Shown piece after piece: positions 42,001-53,643 of a DNA stretch of 64,000 nucleotides. The first letter of the stretch is position 1. Each line of letters starts with the position of its first letter. Made by a program: the position numbers and the translations under genes. The notes under the pieces were generated by a model that had not been told where the DNA came from, made no database searches, and saw only the letters and a list, made by a program, of their open reading frames with translations. The DNA is from Ophiocordyceps camponoti-saundersi (nom. inval.) (lineage: Eukaryota; Ascomycota; Sordariomycetes; Hypocreales; Ophiocordycipitaceae), in contig PDHQ01000103.1 in assembly GCA_003339415.1 (NCBI GenBank), forward strand, positions 39,892 through 103,891, in the 5' to 3' direction.

Positions 42001-42201
42001 GGCCATCTGAGTACGGCGATCGTCCATGACTTCGGGTATACGGCCGGAGTAGCGAGAGCGACGATCGTCGTCTACCTCTACCCGTTCAGCGGTCCGGCTG
42101 GGGGCTACCTTGTAGCGAGTAACGGTGGTGCTATGGTAGCGATCTTCGTCAGAGTCGCCGTTGCGGTCGCGGTAGCGAGAAGGCCTGTAAGTGTCTCCCA
42201 T
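39086..42201 (-). CDS. DUF3824-type low-complexity scaffold protein
   Basis: Likely exons 42201-40287, 40230-39869 and 39763-39086 (stop included), about 984 residues. The first intron (GTGGGC...CAG) is well supported; the second is not, since a consensus GTGAGT donor at 39868 fits only an unusual GAG acceptor, while an AG acceptor at 39784 would need a GTGGCC donor. Residues 1-330 are rich in Arg, Asp, Tyr and Glu. Then six Ala/Gly-rich hydrophobic helices of 15-20 residues alternate with Ser-Arg-rich spacers. A Pro/Tyr/Gly-rich domain (Tyr-Pro-Pro-Tyr-Pro, poly-Pro) and a charged tail follow. No enzyme domain. The pattern matches fungal DUF3824 proteins; a membrane-associated or condensate scaffold role is inference. 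Confidence 0.75.
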
Positions 42202-45200
42202 GGCCGAGAGAAGTGACTCCTTTTGTGCTCCCTTGCGCTGTTCGCGGGGCGGAAGAGATGAGGCTGGCGACTGTCAGAGGAGGGGTAGAAAGGGTGGCAC
42301 AACGCTACGCCCAGGCGATGAGAAGATGACGCAAGGCGGAACCTGTGCTGACGCTTGGCGATGAATAATATCTCGTCGGACCTGAGGCTGAACGAGGCGA
42401 AGTGAGAATATGAGTATAAGGAAGAGGGAGGATGGGTAAGAGTGTGGACGAGACGGTGTCTGGTAAGTGGAAGAGGAGAAAAAATCGGCAGAGACAGAGA
42501 ATGTGGTCGAGGTTGAGGAGGAGGTCGGGGGGGAGGAGAAAAGGGCGGGGTTGAACTGGTGGTGGGTAGTAGTGAGAGATAGGCGGCTATTACCTGTGTA
42601 ACCGCAGGTACTTGATCCAGCTCGAATATTACAGCTGCAGGTGATGTCAAAGCCACTAGCAGACGGTGTACATAGAGGCGAAGCGCCGATGGCGTATGCA
42701 TGTACATATGTGCATAGCACGGTAGCACCTCAGCATGCTGCAGGGCTTGGGCTCGCCACCACCCATCCATCCTTACCGTCTATGTAAGCCTGACGGTCTC
42801 CTGACAGTCTCCTGACGACGGGCATATGTGCATACTTTTACTACTGCCTAGTAGGCAGGTATATATATATGTACGACGCGTGACCCTAGGGCGTCATCAT
42901 TATAATACGGATATCCGTGTTTGTAGTTTGGGAGAAATCGCAATTTATATCCGTACTCCGCCCTGCTGTTAGGCTCGAGTCTCCTGAGCAACTTGTTACG
43001 GATGCCTGCAGCGGCAGCGAGGCGGTGGAAGAGAGGCACCTTGCGTACCGTACGACATGCATGGCTTACTGATGTCGGATGAGGCTCTTCATGATACTTA
43101 TGTACACATACGTGCAGGCTGAAGCAGTCCCCGACAGCCCCCATCTCCACATCCTTATACTCTTTGCGGCTCGGCCCGTGTCCGTCGACTGTTGGATCAA
43201 ACCCTCTTGAAACCGCCTTTGGATTACCTGCACGGACCAGAATCTCCATTCTCTAGAAACATGTTTCGCGAGTCCTGCTCATCTGAAGTTGACGTGATCT
43301 TTGGTTCTCTTTCTTTGCTTTTCTGCCAATGCTCATGATGAGGCGATATAGTCACCGTTGCCGCCGAAGACGACAACGATTAATAAAGACGTTAAAATGT
43401 AATGCGTTGTATGGTACGTGACCTCGTCATACCTTGAATTCAAGCTAAGCCTTGACATGATGATAAAGTCACATACATACCTGTCTCTTCTTCTCTTGCT
43501 AAAAGCAGACTGCATACATAGGTACATACATACAATACATACATATATGTATGAGAGCTCTTTCCAGTGTGAAAACTTGTTATCCTTACATATGTACATA
43601 CATATAAACATACTCTGTACGGATTACTTGCATTGTATGATTTGCCAAGATATTGTCACAGACGCAGCTCTCAGGCGGAGGCGCCTCCGGAGAGATGCTC
43701 AGGTAATGGGCCCTGTAAGGGCGCTGCCGTAGCCACGCAGCAGATGCATGTACATACATAAGTCACTCCATCAAGCTCGAAGCGGACATGTCCGTGAATA
43801 GGTACTTAAATTCTAACAACATGTACATTTGTAAACGTGCAGAAGCTGGTGGTAAATTCGAATGTCACTCTTCATCTCAACGGTTATTGCTTGGCGAAGC
43901 TATCGAATTTGCGCTAACCAGGGAAAAGCCGGCTTAATAGCCACGTGCGGGGTCGGCCGAGTATGACGTCGGTGCCACGAGCCATTGCTTCCGAACTTCT
44001 ACTATGCTAAGCTGACTAACCATTAGCACCCTACTACCTACCTAGGCACCTAGCAGACTATAGGCCCGCTTTTATTTACACCTCATCTGACCATGTTAGG
44101 CAACCCTAGGAAATGATATGATGGAAGCCTTACAGTAGCAAATAGGTCGTGCTTAATTTAACCTCAGCATGATTAATCTGTCTAGAAAGAGGGGAGAGGG
44201 TGCGTGCTAATTTAAGCAAGCGGCCGTACTAATCGTGCCTTCCGTGGCAGGGCGTCACACCTGCCTATTAACCCTACGGAAATTCTGGGGTCCTAACCCC
44301 AACCCCAGCCCTAATCAATGTCTTTGGCGGGTTCTCCACGGCAATAGTACATACCTACATACATCCATACATTAGTAAGGGTATGGGTGCCGATGGTCAG
44401 CTTAATATGTATATATAGTACTGTGCTGGCACGCAATGCTATAAGAAGAGTTTAAGAAGGACATTCCTCGGCGCGGCAGTTTAGCCTTTAGGAACCTAGT
44501 AGGTATGCACATATGTACATATGTGTTATGTATGTACAATGTATGTATGTATGTGTCCGTATGTTTTGCAGTAATCTGTAACGGTACCTACCTAGGTAGT
44601 CAAGTTTGAATCTGCGGATAACATCAGGCGTCCGTATGCACATAGGTATGTATGTATGTATCCATGTTATGAACATATGGGTGCTGTAAATAACAGGGGT
44701 TACTATTTGCGGAACCAGCTCTCTTTCTATCCGCGCTTTACTAGGCAGGCTCGTATTATATATGTATGTATGTAGGACTAAAAATCATAGCACATAAACA
44801 GAACGAAGCTGAACACGAGAAAGGAAGAAATGAACATGATAAAAAAAGATGTATAGACGCATACATATATACATACATAAGTAGTATGTTTAATGCACAT
44901 ACATATATACGTATATATATATACAACGGAGGTAGGTAGATACATACATATATACCTAACTGAGGGACATACATATGTATATACATACCTACATATCCGT
45001 AAGGAAATTTCACACAAAACACTCCGTACAGTACATACATACATAGGTAGACAGGCACAGACCGGCACAGGTCGTTGGGTGGATTGCAGGATGAACCTTG
45101 TGCCCGGTCAGGCACTTTCGTGGGACCTCCGGGGCCGGGGTCGCCATTAGCCAGGATGAGAGCTCGGCAGATGGCGAGGTTGGGGCACCACTGAGATACG

Positions 45201-46750
45201 AGTCATGGTAGAAGGATGTGTGGAACAGTCTCGTCCGAGAAGTCGGGTTTATTCTGCCGGGCTACTGTGTGTAGGTATGTACATACATATATATATACAT
45301 ATATACAGGTACGGATTAGTTCAGGCACGTTTCATGTTGGACAGCAGCCTCGTGGCGACTCTGAGTAGGTGGCATTCGGTAGTCGCCGTAACTGTAAGGG
45401 GTTCACGACAACCACCTATCTATTGCATACAACATACTCCGTACATACTCCTGATAACCGCAAGTGATTCGACGAACAAGCAGCAGAGGTATGTATGTAT
45501 GTACAGTATGTATGCCGATTCAACCGCCCAACAACACAAGAACCCTTGCTTGAGAAGGGAAAAGCTAAACTGAACTCTGTGAGGAATGAGTCTATGTATG
45601 TAAGTGCATATATACATATGTATATACAATGTTTGTACGAATATATATATGTACATACATACGATACGGGGTACTATCCGGGTTCTGGATGAATACCACA
45701 CACATCCGAGTTCACACTTTCTGCCTCAATCTGCCTCTCAATTCGTACTTAAACATGCGCTACATACCTAAATATATATATGTATATGTACATACATATC
45801 CGTATATCACGTCGAACTGCCTCTAATTCAAGGTTCCGGGCTGATCCCTACAAACATATGTACATATGTATGTATGTATGTATGTATCAACAAACGACCT
45901 GAAAAATCATGCCACGTCTTGGAGATTCGGAGAGCCCACACGAGACGATGAGAGACTAATAAAAGGGGACTTGATGGCTCATCTGATCAGCAGAACTAAA
46001 TAGACACACACACACACACACATGGCACCCCCAAGTCTTTTTCTCAATAGATTGTTCCCTGCAAAAGATAGTTAACCGTTGATGCATAAACACACGATAA
46101 CAACACCTTTATCCCTATGTGATCTATCTTTCCAGATACAACACACAACCCAGCTCGGACTCGGTATGTACAGTATGTATGTACATACATATGTATGTAT
46201 ATAAAGTCAGAGGAGATGGACCGTCCCCCTTGACAACGGTGGCCATTCAAGGCAAAGGGAGAGGCAGGGCAAGGTTATCCAGCAGGCGGACCCTCCTTCT
46301 TCTCATACCGGAACCGGACGGACGCCTTCTCACAACTCCAAAGGTGCCCAGGTAGAAGTGGAATCCTCGAATGGATGGATCTCGGCGTTGCGGGTCTTTC
46401 GTATCACATGGACGAATCTTGTATAAGATGCCACATCAACCATTCTCCATCACTCGGAACCACCTTACACGCATACCCCTTCTCCCCCCCCCCTTGGCCG
46501 TCCTTATCATCCTCCTCTTCCCCCCCTCTCTTTTTCCTCTTTTTCTTTTCCCACTCGTTTCCCTCTTCTTCTTCTCCTTCTTCAACTCTCTCGGATCTCC
46601 TCTGGAATCCTTTCGCTCGTTATCTTCCAAAAACAGTATATTCTTGGTTGATTTCCATCTTCTCTCCTCTCTTCAAGCCCCCTTCTCTCCTCTATCATCT
46701 ACAAGGAGGAACAACAAACTAGAAAGATCAGAAACAAGGGTTCAGAAACA
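42202..46750. other. 4.5-kb gene-free region dense in TACATA and CCTA palindromic repeats
   Basis: No ORF here has coding character; the listed long frames translate TACA/GTAT repeats into Tyr-Ile-His-Thr-runs. From about 43.4 to 46.2 kb there are dozens of TACATACATA/TATGTATGTA runs, often as TACATATGTA palindromes, plus CCTACCTAGG at about 44036-44045 and 44587-44596, and CTCCGTAC/TACGGA words. AT content is high at 43.8-44.5 kb. The left end (42.2-42.7 kb) is the promoter/5' UTR of the DUF3824 gene and the right end (46.4-46.75 kb) is the pyrimidine-rich promoter of the cell-wall protein. Confidence 0.7.
46449..46750 (+). promoter_or_regulatory. Pyrimidine-rich promoter/5' leader of the cell-wall protein gene
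   Basis: About 250 nt of CT-rich sequence precede a CAAACTAGAAAG...AACAATG leader. Long CT tracts before the start are typical of strongly expressed fungal genes, in line with the strongly biased C-ending codons of the gene. Confidence 0.45.
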
Positions 46751-48316
46751 ATGTACAAGTGTGCTTCCGTCCTCGCCGGCCTCGTCGCCATCAACGGCGC
46801 CCTGGCCCAGCTCAAGCCAAACTCAGCCGTCCCCGGCACCCCCGGCCACCTTGACGCCTGCCACCAGAACGGTTACCCTGAGGGATACCCTAAGACGGCC
46901 CTCAACTACCCCTGCAACGAGGTGATCGAGTACCGAGCCGGCTGCGACGCCGAGAAGGACCTCGTCAAGCACCACGCCTGCATCTGCAAGTCGTACTACC
47001 GCTCCAACGAGGAGGGCTGCCTCAAGTGCAAGGTCGCCCACGGCATCCACAGCAAGAACCAGGATAAGTTCTGGAAAGACGTCCTCGAGGCTTCTCTCGG
47101 CCAGTACTGCAAGAGCAAGCCTACCATGACCTATGGCGATTTCTGGGCCGTCGCCAAACTCAAGAAGGGTGATGGACCGAACCCCGGCACCGAGGGTGAT
47201 GATAAACTCATCAACTCCCTGGGTAAGGACGTCAGACCTGAGAGCTACTGGACCGGTGCCGAGGGCGATCTTGAAGAGTCTCAGAGGCAGAGCAAGCTGC
47301 GCACCGCTACCGGCACCGTCCCCCTGGAGCCGTCCAAGGTCCTCGTCATGGCCACCCAGACGGCCGAGCCTGCTGCTTCCGGCGCGGCCCTGGCACCCAA
47401 GTACCCGACCAACAGCTCATCCATCTCGGTTGACGTCTCCGTCAAGGCCGAGGTCTCCATCAACATCGTCGGCTTCAACTGCAACGCCATCCTTAAGGGC
47501 AAGGAGGGCGTCCGGTACGCGTGTGGCAACCCGTACCACGTGCCCGGAACCAAGATTGATGTCACGAGCGTCGTCGACGTCAATGTCCTCGTCGACATGC
47601 CCGATGCCAGCTTCTGCGGCTGCATCCCCAACGCCGTCGTGCCCGGACAGTCGGTCGTCGTGGGTAAAGTCAAGGCCAAGGCCGGCTACACTGCCGTCGT
47701 GCCGTCCAAGAACGGAAAGGAGCTCGTCGTCGACGAGAAGCGCACCTCTGACAAGCCCCTGCCCGGTGCCGGCCCCAACTCCGGTGACAAGGCCGGCCTG
47801 CCCAACTACCCGGCCGCCGTCAGCCGTCCGGACTGCGGTTCTCCTGCCAAGGTCCAGGCCTCTGCCTCTGCCTCCGCCTCCGTCTCTGGTTCCGGCTCTG
47901 CCAGCGCTCACGCCAGTGCTCATGCCAGCGTTGTCGTCGCTACCCAGGGCAACAACGAGGTCTACGTCCCCATCAAGTACGTCAAGGACAACACCGTCGT
48001 CCCTGCAGGTCTCCCGGCCCCTCTTCCCAACACGGTCCCTCGCGTCCCGGCCGGCAGCCACAAGAGCGAGGGCCCGGCCGCCAAGGGTTATCGCCCGGAC
48101 AGCTCCCACCCGTCCCCTGCCGCGCCTGCTGCCGATTCCGCCCCGGCCCGCGGTGCCAAGCCCGCGGACTCCCCTGTCCGTCCTGCCGGCACCGGCGTTC
48201 CCGTCCCTCCCGCCTCTGTTCCTCAGCAGCCCGAGGCTGGACTGTTCAAGGGCGCTGCTGCCATGAACATTCCTTCTCTGGCCCTCGCTGCCGGTATCCT
48301 GGTTGCCGCTCTCTAG
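46751..48316 (+). CDS. GPI-anchored-type cell-wall protein
   Basis: An intronless 521-residue protein. A signal peptide (Met-Tyr-Lys-Cys-Ala-Ser-Val-Leu-Ala-Gly-Leu-Val-Ala-Ile-Asn-Gly-Ala-Leu-Ala) is followed by a cysteine-containing domain (residues about 35-125) with about nine cysteines, a beta-rich middle domain with four more (Phe-Asn-Cys, Tyr-Ala-Cys-Gly-Asn-Pro, Phe-Cys-Gly-Cys), an Ala-Ser repeat at about residues 370-395 and a long Pro/Ala-rich stalk. The C-terminus is hydrophobic with small residues ahead of it, as expected for GPI attachment. Codons are strongly biased to C in third position, so expression is probably high. No catalytic domain seen. Likely a structural or adhesion protein of the wall. 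Confidence 0.8.
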   Translation: MYKCASVLAGLVAINGALAQLKPNSAVPGTPGHLDACHQNGYPEGYPKTALNYPCNEVIEYRAGCDAEKDLVKHHACICKSYYRSNEEGCLKCKVAHGIHSKNQDKFWKDVLEASLGQYCKSKPTMTYGDFWAVAKLKKGDGPNPGTEGDDKLINSLGKDVRPESYWTGAEGDLEESQRQSKLRTATGTVPLEPSKVLVMATQTAEPAASGAALAPKYPTNSSSISVDVSVKAEVSINIVGFNCNAILKGKEGVRYACGNPYHVPGTKIDVTSVVDVNVLVDMPDASFCGCIPNAVVPGQSVVVGKVKAKAGYTAVVPSKNGKELVVDEKRTSDKPLPGAGPNSGDKAGLPNYPAAVSRPDCGSPAKVQASASASASVSGSGSASAHASAHASVVVATQGNNEVYVPIKYVKDNTVVPAGLPAPLPNTVPRVPAGSHKSEGPAAKGYRPDSSHPSPAAPAADSAPARGAKPADSPVRPAGTGVPVPPASVPQQPEAGLFKGAAAMNIPSLALAAGILVAAL

Positions 48317-49641
48317 GCGTCTTGATGATGGAAAGGATGAGGTTTTCTTCTTCTTCATTATAATAATGGAAGCACGAGATGGCATCATTTTTGTTCATTT
48401 CTTTTGTCTTCACCCACGTGTTTTTACTTGGGATGTTGGCTTTAATATACAATGTTAGATAGTTCCCCTTACTTTGTAATTCAATCAACTTTTGGCTTTC
48501 TATTTACTTGGTTTCTGTTGAATGAATGAAAGCAGCTGGTTGTGAGTAGAAGACTTCCTTGTCTACTCCGTACAGTAACGCAGATACATATATCCATCCG
48601 CCTTAAACCATCCCGATCAACCCTCGTCACAACGTCTAGCCAAAAGACAACCAACTACCAGTCTCACGTCTTGATTTTCGTGTCTCCTCGTACGTATGTA
48701 TGTATATACAAAACGATCATCTAGCTCTTCCTCGCCCATTGGTTGATACCTCCTACCGAGTCCTTGATTGAGAGAAATAGCCGGAGACTGATGTGACTAT
48801 TAACAAATAAAAGGGATAAATGAATTGCGTCGTTACCGCCTTCTTCTTCTACATCGTCATGTCAACGTTTCACTGGCCAAAGAGGCGGGAGAAACTACTA
48901 TACAGGCAATGGCACCCGTAAATGACAAAAGGCCCAGTAAGATATCGCCGCGTTGCATGAGATCGAGAACTGCTCGGTTCGGCAACGCCCCCCAACCAAG
49001 ACACCGTGTTACCAGACAGTCAACTATAAACCGACGACAGACGTCTTTTCACCAGTCATGACCATCTATCAGTCTTTCAAAAGCTGCCGTACTATCCAAC
49101 AACATCATCATCATCACTCTCCTTCCCCCGACTCGTCAGACGCCGACGGAAAACCCTCTCGCCGTCTTTCCTCTTCGTTGCTCTAAACCTATCGTCTCGG
49201 CTGCTACCTTGACAAGGACTATTGACCAGGTTATGAACGGTACTATTGCTCGCTCGTTTTTTTCTTCGTATGAAACGCTGGCTGGCATCCTACCTACTAC
49301 CTACCTACATACCTACATACATGGATATGCAGCCCCAAGAGACCTCGTTCTTGAACCGGGACAAAAAGGACCATCGCCATCCATCTCCGACGACGGTTAC
49401 AGGATAGTATCGACGTCCGCTATGCGGTAATTGTCTCACCATGCCCTCTATTATTGGAACGTCAAGCTCGGAGATATCCGCGCCGCTACCACGAAAGCGC
49501 ATAGCAACGACTCTCAAGACAACCAACCCATCAGATTCTATCCAAGTATAAAAAGCCGCGTCCTCATCCAGGGCATCAGTTCCAATCCATCATTCAAACA
49601 ACTCTAAGAAGACACAAAACACACCTCTCAGCTCCTCCATC
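48317..49641. other. Intergenic region between two secreted-protein genes
   Basis: No gene recognised. Contains CTCCGTAC at about 48566, TACGTATGTATGTATATAC at about 48690, and CCTACCTACATACCTACATACAT at about 49298-49320. The last 150 nt, with a possible TATAAAA at 49548-49554, form the promoter of the downstream gene. Confidence 0.5.
49548..49554 (+). promoter_or_regulatory. TATA box of the small secreted protein gene
   Basis: TATAAAA in the context AAGTATAAAAAGCC, about 90 nt before the ATG at 49642, followed by a CA-rich leader. Confidence 0.5.
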
Positions 49642-50115
49642 ATGAAGCCGACTTCGCTCCTCACCGCCGCCGCCCTCACCAGCGCCGTCTCAGCCACAAG
49701 CTACGAGCGCATCGTGATGAAAGGAAAAGAGAACATGATCGCCGGAAGGCGTCTCTTCCCGGGAAACGTCATCGCCGGCTACAACGCCGACTACGGAAAC
49801 TACACGGCCGATTCGTGGGCCCAACACGTCCTCGACCAGTGCAAGAACGCCTTCACCAAGAGCTGCGACTCTACCATCTCCTACTCCGGTAACAGTCCAT
49901 CAGCTCCGTCGCAGCCTTTGACCTCCTAAACTCCCCCTGCTTGCTAATTCTCTCTCGCGTCTTATCCAGCCATCAATAGCGGCACGCCTAAAGAGCGCGC
50001 CTGGTTCGGCTACGTCTTCCGTGGCGGAAAGACCAGCTTGTCCGACTACGTGCGGGCCGATGGCGTTCGAGATACCATCATCTACGTCGTTGGGGACAAG
50101 GACGAAGATAATTGA
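49642..50115 (+). CDS. Small secreted protein, unknown function
   Basis: Two exons (49642-49888 and 49970-50115) give 130 residues. Residues 1-19 form a signal peptide (Met-Lys-Pro-Thr-Ser-Leu-Leu-Thr-Ala-Ala-Ala-Leu-Thr-Ser-Ala-Val-Ser-Ala). The mature protein has only two cysteines (Gln-Cys-Lys-Asn and Ser-Cys-Asp), enough for one disulphide, and a C-terminal acidic end (Gly-Asp-Lys-Asp-Glu-Asp-Asn). The intron begins GTAACA and ends CAG, and the join restores an uninterrupted globular sequence (Ala-Ile-Asn-Ser-Gly-Thr-Pro-Lys-Glu-Arg-Ala-Trp-Phe-Gly). A TATA box about 90 nt upstream and a CAAAC-rich leader support expression. Family not recognised; a secreted effector is possible. Confidence 0.7.
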
Positions 50116-50472
50116 GAAGCCTTGGCCTTGCAGTATTCTGCTGATCCTGACCGAGGGAGGGATGGAGGCAGAGACGATGATGAAGTTGCGAAAAGGGGGC
50201 TTATGGAGAGTACACCCATAGGAAGCCAGTGTATATAAACAGGGCAGCGTTGTGATACGGCATAATGGAATGAGCACAAGAAACTCGTCTCCTGCGCGAG
50301 GCATGCTTCAGATCCCCAAATTGCCACCACTGAGACAGTCTCTTCTACAGAGCACGACATGTTTCAGACCATGTTTTGCGAGCCAAAAATCCATCATCAC
50401 AGCTGGGCAAATGGCAAACATTCTATCTCTCAAACAAGGCTCAGATACGCGTTCGTGACCCATCAGTTCACA

Positions 50473-51749
50473 TCAATCTTCGTAGGCTTCCTTATTGCCC
50501 AACACACCCTCGCCAGCGGCGCTGCGTCGACGCTTACCGCGGACCTCGCGCACCCACTCGGTCAGAGTGTATCCCCAGTGGCCGGCAACAAGGACGCCGC
50601 TGAGGACGTTGATGAGCTTGACCAGGAAGACGAGGATGCCGTCGCGGTTCTCCTGCACCGACAGGAGGATGGGCTCGATGTCGTACTTGAAGAAGATGCC
50701 CGGAATAGACAGTTCATTGATCTCGGCGCTTTGCTCCGTCACCGCGTACTGGTTCGTGACGATGGAGCTCGAACCAACAGTGTAGACAGTCGGGACGACG
50801 GACAGGAAGTATTGAAACCGGTGGAAATTGGCCTTGGCTGCATTGACCGTCCGGTCGAGCGGGTTGACGAGCGAGGGGTAAAACGGACCGTAGGAAAGCT
50901 CCGAGATGATGTGCGAAAAGTTGAACTCTGCAGCGTTGCGCTCAGACAGTCAGCCAAGACGAGAATTAGACGAGAGGCAAAGGGGGGGGGGAGACGCACT
51001 GCCATGGTCCAGATGGTCGCCGCCCTCGATGTAACCGTGTCCGCGGGCGGTGATGTGAAAATCACCCTGCACCTTGTTCAGCTCGAGGCTACCGTATACG
51101 CGGCAGCTGTCGGGGGCGCCGTGGACCCTGGGCGTCTTGGCCCAGCGCGCCCTCCGCTTGCCGGCGGCGACTATATCGTGGACGTGCTCCTCGCCGAAAC
51201 CCTCCTCGCCGTGAGCCAGACTCTGCCAGCCGGCACCGGTGATGACACGGCCATCGGTGTCGCGACCCAGCTGGTGAATACCCTTGGCATTGATCCACTG
51301 GCTCCAGCTCGTCTGGTCGAGGCGCAGCCGCGTGCCGGCACGGATGCGATCGCCGGCGGCGTCCTGGACATTAATGTTCAAGTCGCCACACTGCATGCGC
51401 ACCACAGTATCGAGGTTGATCTGCATGGATTGAGAAACGCCCTTTTCGACGGCGAAGGCGTGCGTCTCGGATCCGCGCCACCAGCGGGACATTTCACTCC
51501 ATAGCAGCACCATGGACACGAGGCCCATGGCCACTGTCCACTTGCCGCCGCCGGACGTCCTCGTCACATACTGTGGTTTCGACTTGGCTGATGTTGACCT
51601 CGCGCCGCCGATCGTCAGATGCGAGTAAATAAAAACGAAGACGAGGGAAAGAGAGAGGGCTGCTCACGGAATGCGTCAAAGGCGCTGACGATGCTGCCCT
51701 TTGCGCCGAAACGGTCCTCGTCGAGACCGTGCTTTTCGAAGCCGTTCAT
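50473..51749 (-). CDS. ERV41: COPII vesicle cargo receptor ERV41 (ERGIC2)
   Basis: Partner of Erv46 in recycling between the ER and Golgi; the complex retrieves escaped ER proteins. Exons 51749-51668, 51587-51000 and 50927-50473 (stop included) give 374 residues. Two membrane segments bracket a large lumenal domain: one near residues 45-62 (Val-Ala-Met-Gly-Leu-Val-Ser-Met-Val-Leu-Leu-Trp) and one near 325-350 (Ile-Leu-Val-Phe-Leu-Val-Lys-Leu-Ile-Asn-Val-Leu-Ser-Gly). The lumenal domain holds Cys-Arg-Val-Tyr-Gly-Ser-Leu-Glu-Leu-Asn-Lys-Val-Gln-Gly-Asp-Phe-His and Phe-Asn-Phe-Ser-His-Ile-Ile-Ser-Glu-Leu-Ser-Tyr-Gly, both diagnostic. The introns are GTGAGC...CAG and GTGCGT...CAG; the latter contains a 10-nt C-run on the coding strand. 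Confidence 0.93.
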
Positions 51750-53510
51750 GGCGCGTGTCGGTGCCTCCGACGGCGGCGGTGACGGACTGCGCACTCGATT
51801 TGACTCAGGCCGGCTTCGGAGATGGACGACAGAGGGCGGAAAGCTGCCATGCGCGTCTTATATCGAGGCAGATTCTTCGAGCGGACACGGCGGGTGTCAC
51901 ATGGGCTGGCTACCGGTCACTGGTTTTTATTTCCTCCCGAATTTGTAGTGCTCTTCCTTTGGTTTCGTTGATACCGGAAGCGTGGCTTTGCTGCAATCTC
52001 TCTGTGTCGCAGTACTTGGTTGTCTCTCAAGTCGTAGGTCGAGGTCAATCACATTAAAGGACAGCTTGCGAAGTCACAGACGTCGGCACGTCGCCGGCTG
52101 GTGGGGCGGGATGAAAGTCGGCCCGGCAGATGACGGAACACGCGCGAGTCGCCTCGGGAACAAGGTCGGAGAGGCGATGAGGCTGCTGTCAGTCTCAGGA
52201 GCGTTTCCTTCTGTGAGGAATAACCGTATGAAGGAAGATGCGAATCATGTGCAAAACTTCCTTTTGCGTCTCTGCAAGGGTGAACACGGATATCAAGGGA
52301 AGGATTTCCATAAGTATTTCCATTTTCAAGGACGGTGCAGACGTAAAATTCCATGTCTTGTTGCGACACTTTGTCCAAAGACAGACAGATGTAGAGAGAA
52401 GGAAGAGGCTGGGGTTTTGATTAAGACGGTCACTCCTCGTCCCGTCTCTCGCTGTCCGTAGTCCTCCGTATATGTCCTTGAGCGGCGTTGCGTAAGCCAT
52501 GGCGTCGGCATCGCCCAAGATTGGACGCTGGAGTCTAGCTCGGGACGGCACGTGACCTTCTATTGTTCGCATGCTCCATTGGCATGACCGAGGCTGGGCA
52601 TGAGCACGACGATGAGCCTCGAAATAACAGCATCGTAGATGGATGATGTCAGCATGCTACCAGCCCAAGGGCCGGAGCAGTGTCTTGGCTGGCGCAGCAA
52701 AAGCAGTCTGGTCAAGAGACCCCCCCGTTCATGAGGTCGGGCCGTTGAAGGAAATAAGGTGTGGTGCCTGGCACTTTTCCGGACAGCGAAGGCTTAGCAA
52801 AGCTTAAATAAATAAAAATGCCCAAGATGTCGATCAAAGAGTGAAAGACGGGATGTATCCGTACAGTATGGATGCGTCAGTACCTATGAGTATCACGTTT
52901 CGGATACGAAGACGACGTGCTCATCTCATCTCATCCTATCCTTGTTGGCGCTGAAAGAAATAAACAGCCAACGCCAACGGGAGGCACGCAGGGAAGAATG
53001 ATACAGTGTGAGTCGAACAGGGGCAACACGGAGCGCCGAGTGCTGGGCTTTTCCTCCACTGGAGCTTCCAGCACGTCGGGAGATGGACTAGCGAAAAGCT
53101 TCTGCACGGAACGAGGGCCGCGTCCGAGGAATCGGCGTAAAAGGAAGAATCCGGATTCCAGCCCTGACGGCATTGTGCTGGTCGCCTTTGTCTGAGGCCG
53201 TCCCGCCCGCCGCCGTCTCCTCCCTGGGGCGAGAGGGTGTGGAGAAGGGTGTGCTAGTCGGCGCAATTAGCAAACTGGCAGTGATGAACCGTACTCCTTG
53301 CCTAGGTAGTATGTAATTGCCTATCACCTGGAATGTATCCGCATCTGTATCTGTGCTTACAAAAACAGGAGAAAGATGGGATACCCTGATATGGGGGTAC
53401 TTCGTCATCCGCAATCCGTACAATGCAGGCAAACATGTTCAGTCGTCCATCTCTTTCTCTGCCCGTTGGCGCTCGCACTGTATCAGCGACCGCTCTCTTT
53501 GGTAGTGGGA
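51750..53510. other. Intergenic region downstream of ERV41 promoter
   Basis: No gene recognised. ORFs of 60-160 codons on both strands overlap one another without codon bias. TATCCGTACAGTATGGATGCG at about 52855-52875 and CCTAGGTAGTATGTA at about 53301-53315 belong to the dispersed motif set. Confidence 0.5.
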
Positions 53511-53608
53511 ACCAGGTGCCAGGCCAAGCCTCCCCCCCATCATCCCCCGCTAGTGGGAAAATCCCCCGTGAATGGGCGCCCCACAGCCACTGTTTCCCGT
53601 TAGGATCC

Positions 53609-53643
<35 letters not shown>

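Noticed and set aside
43418..45826. Tyr/Ile/His/Met-rich ORFs in the 43-46 kb island
   Set aside because: They translate TACA and GTAT repeats; no codon bias or protein-like composition.
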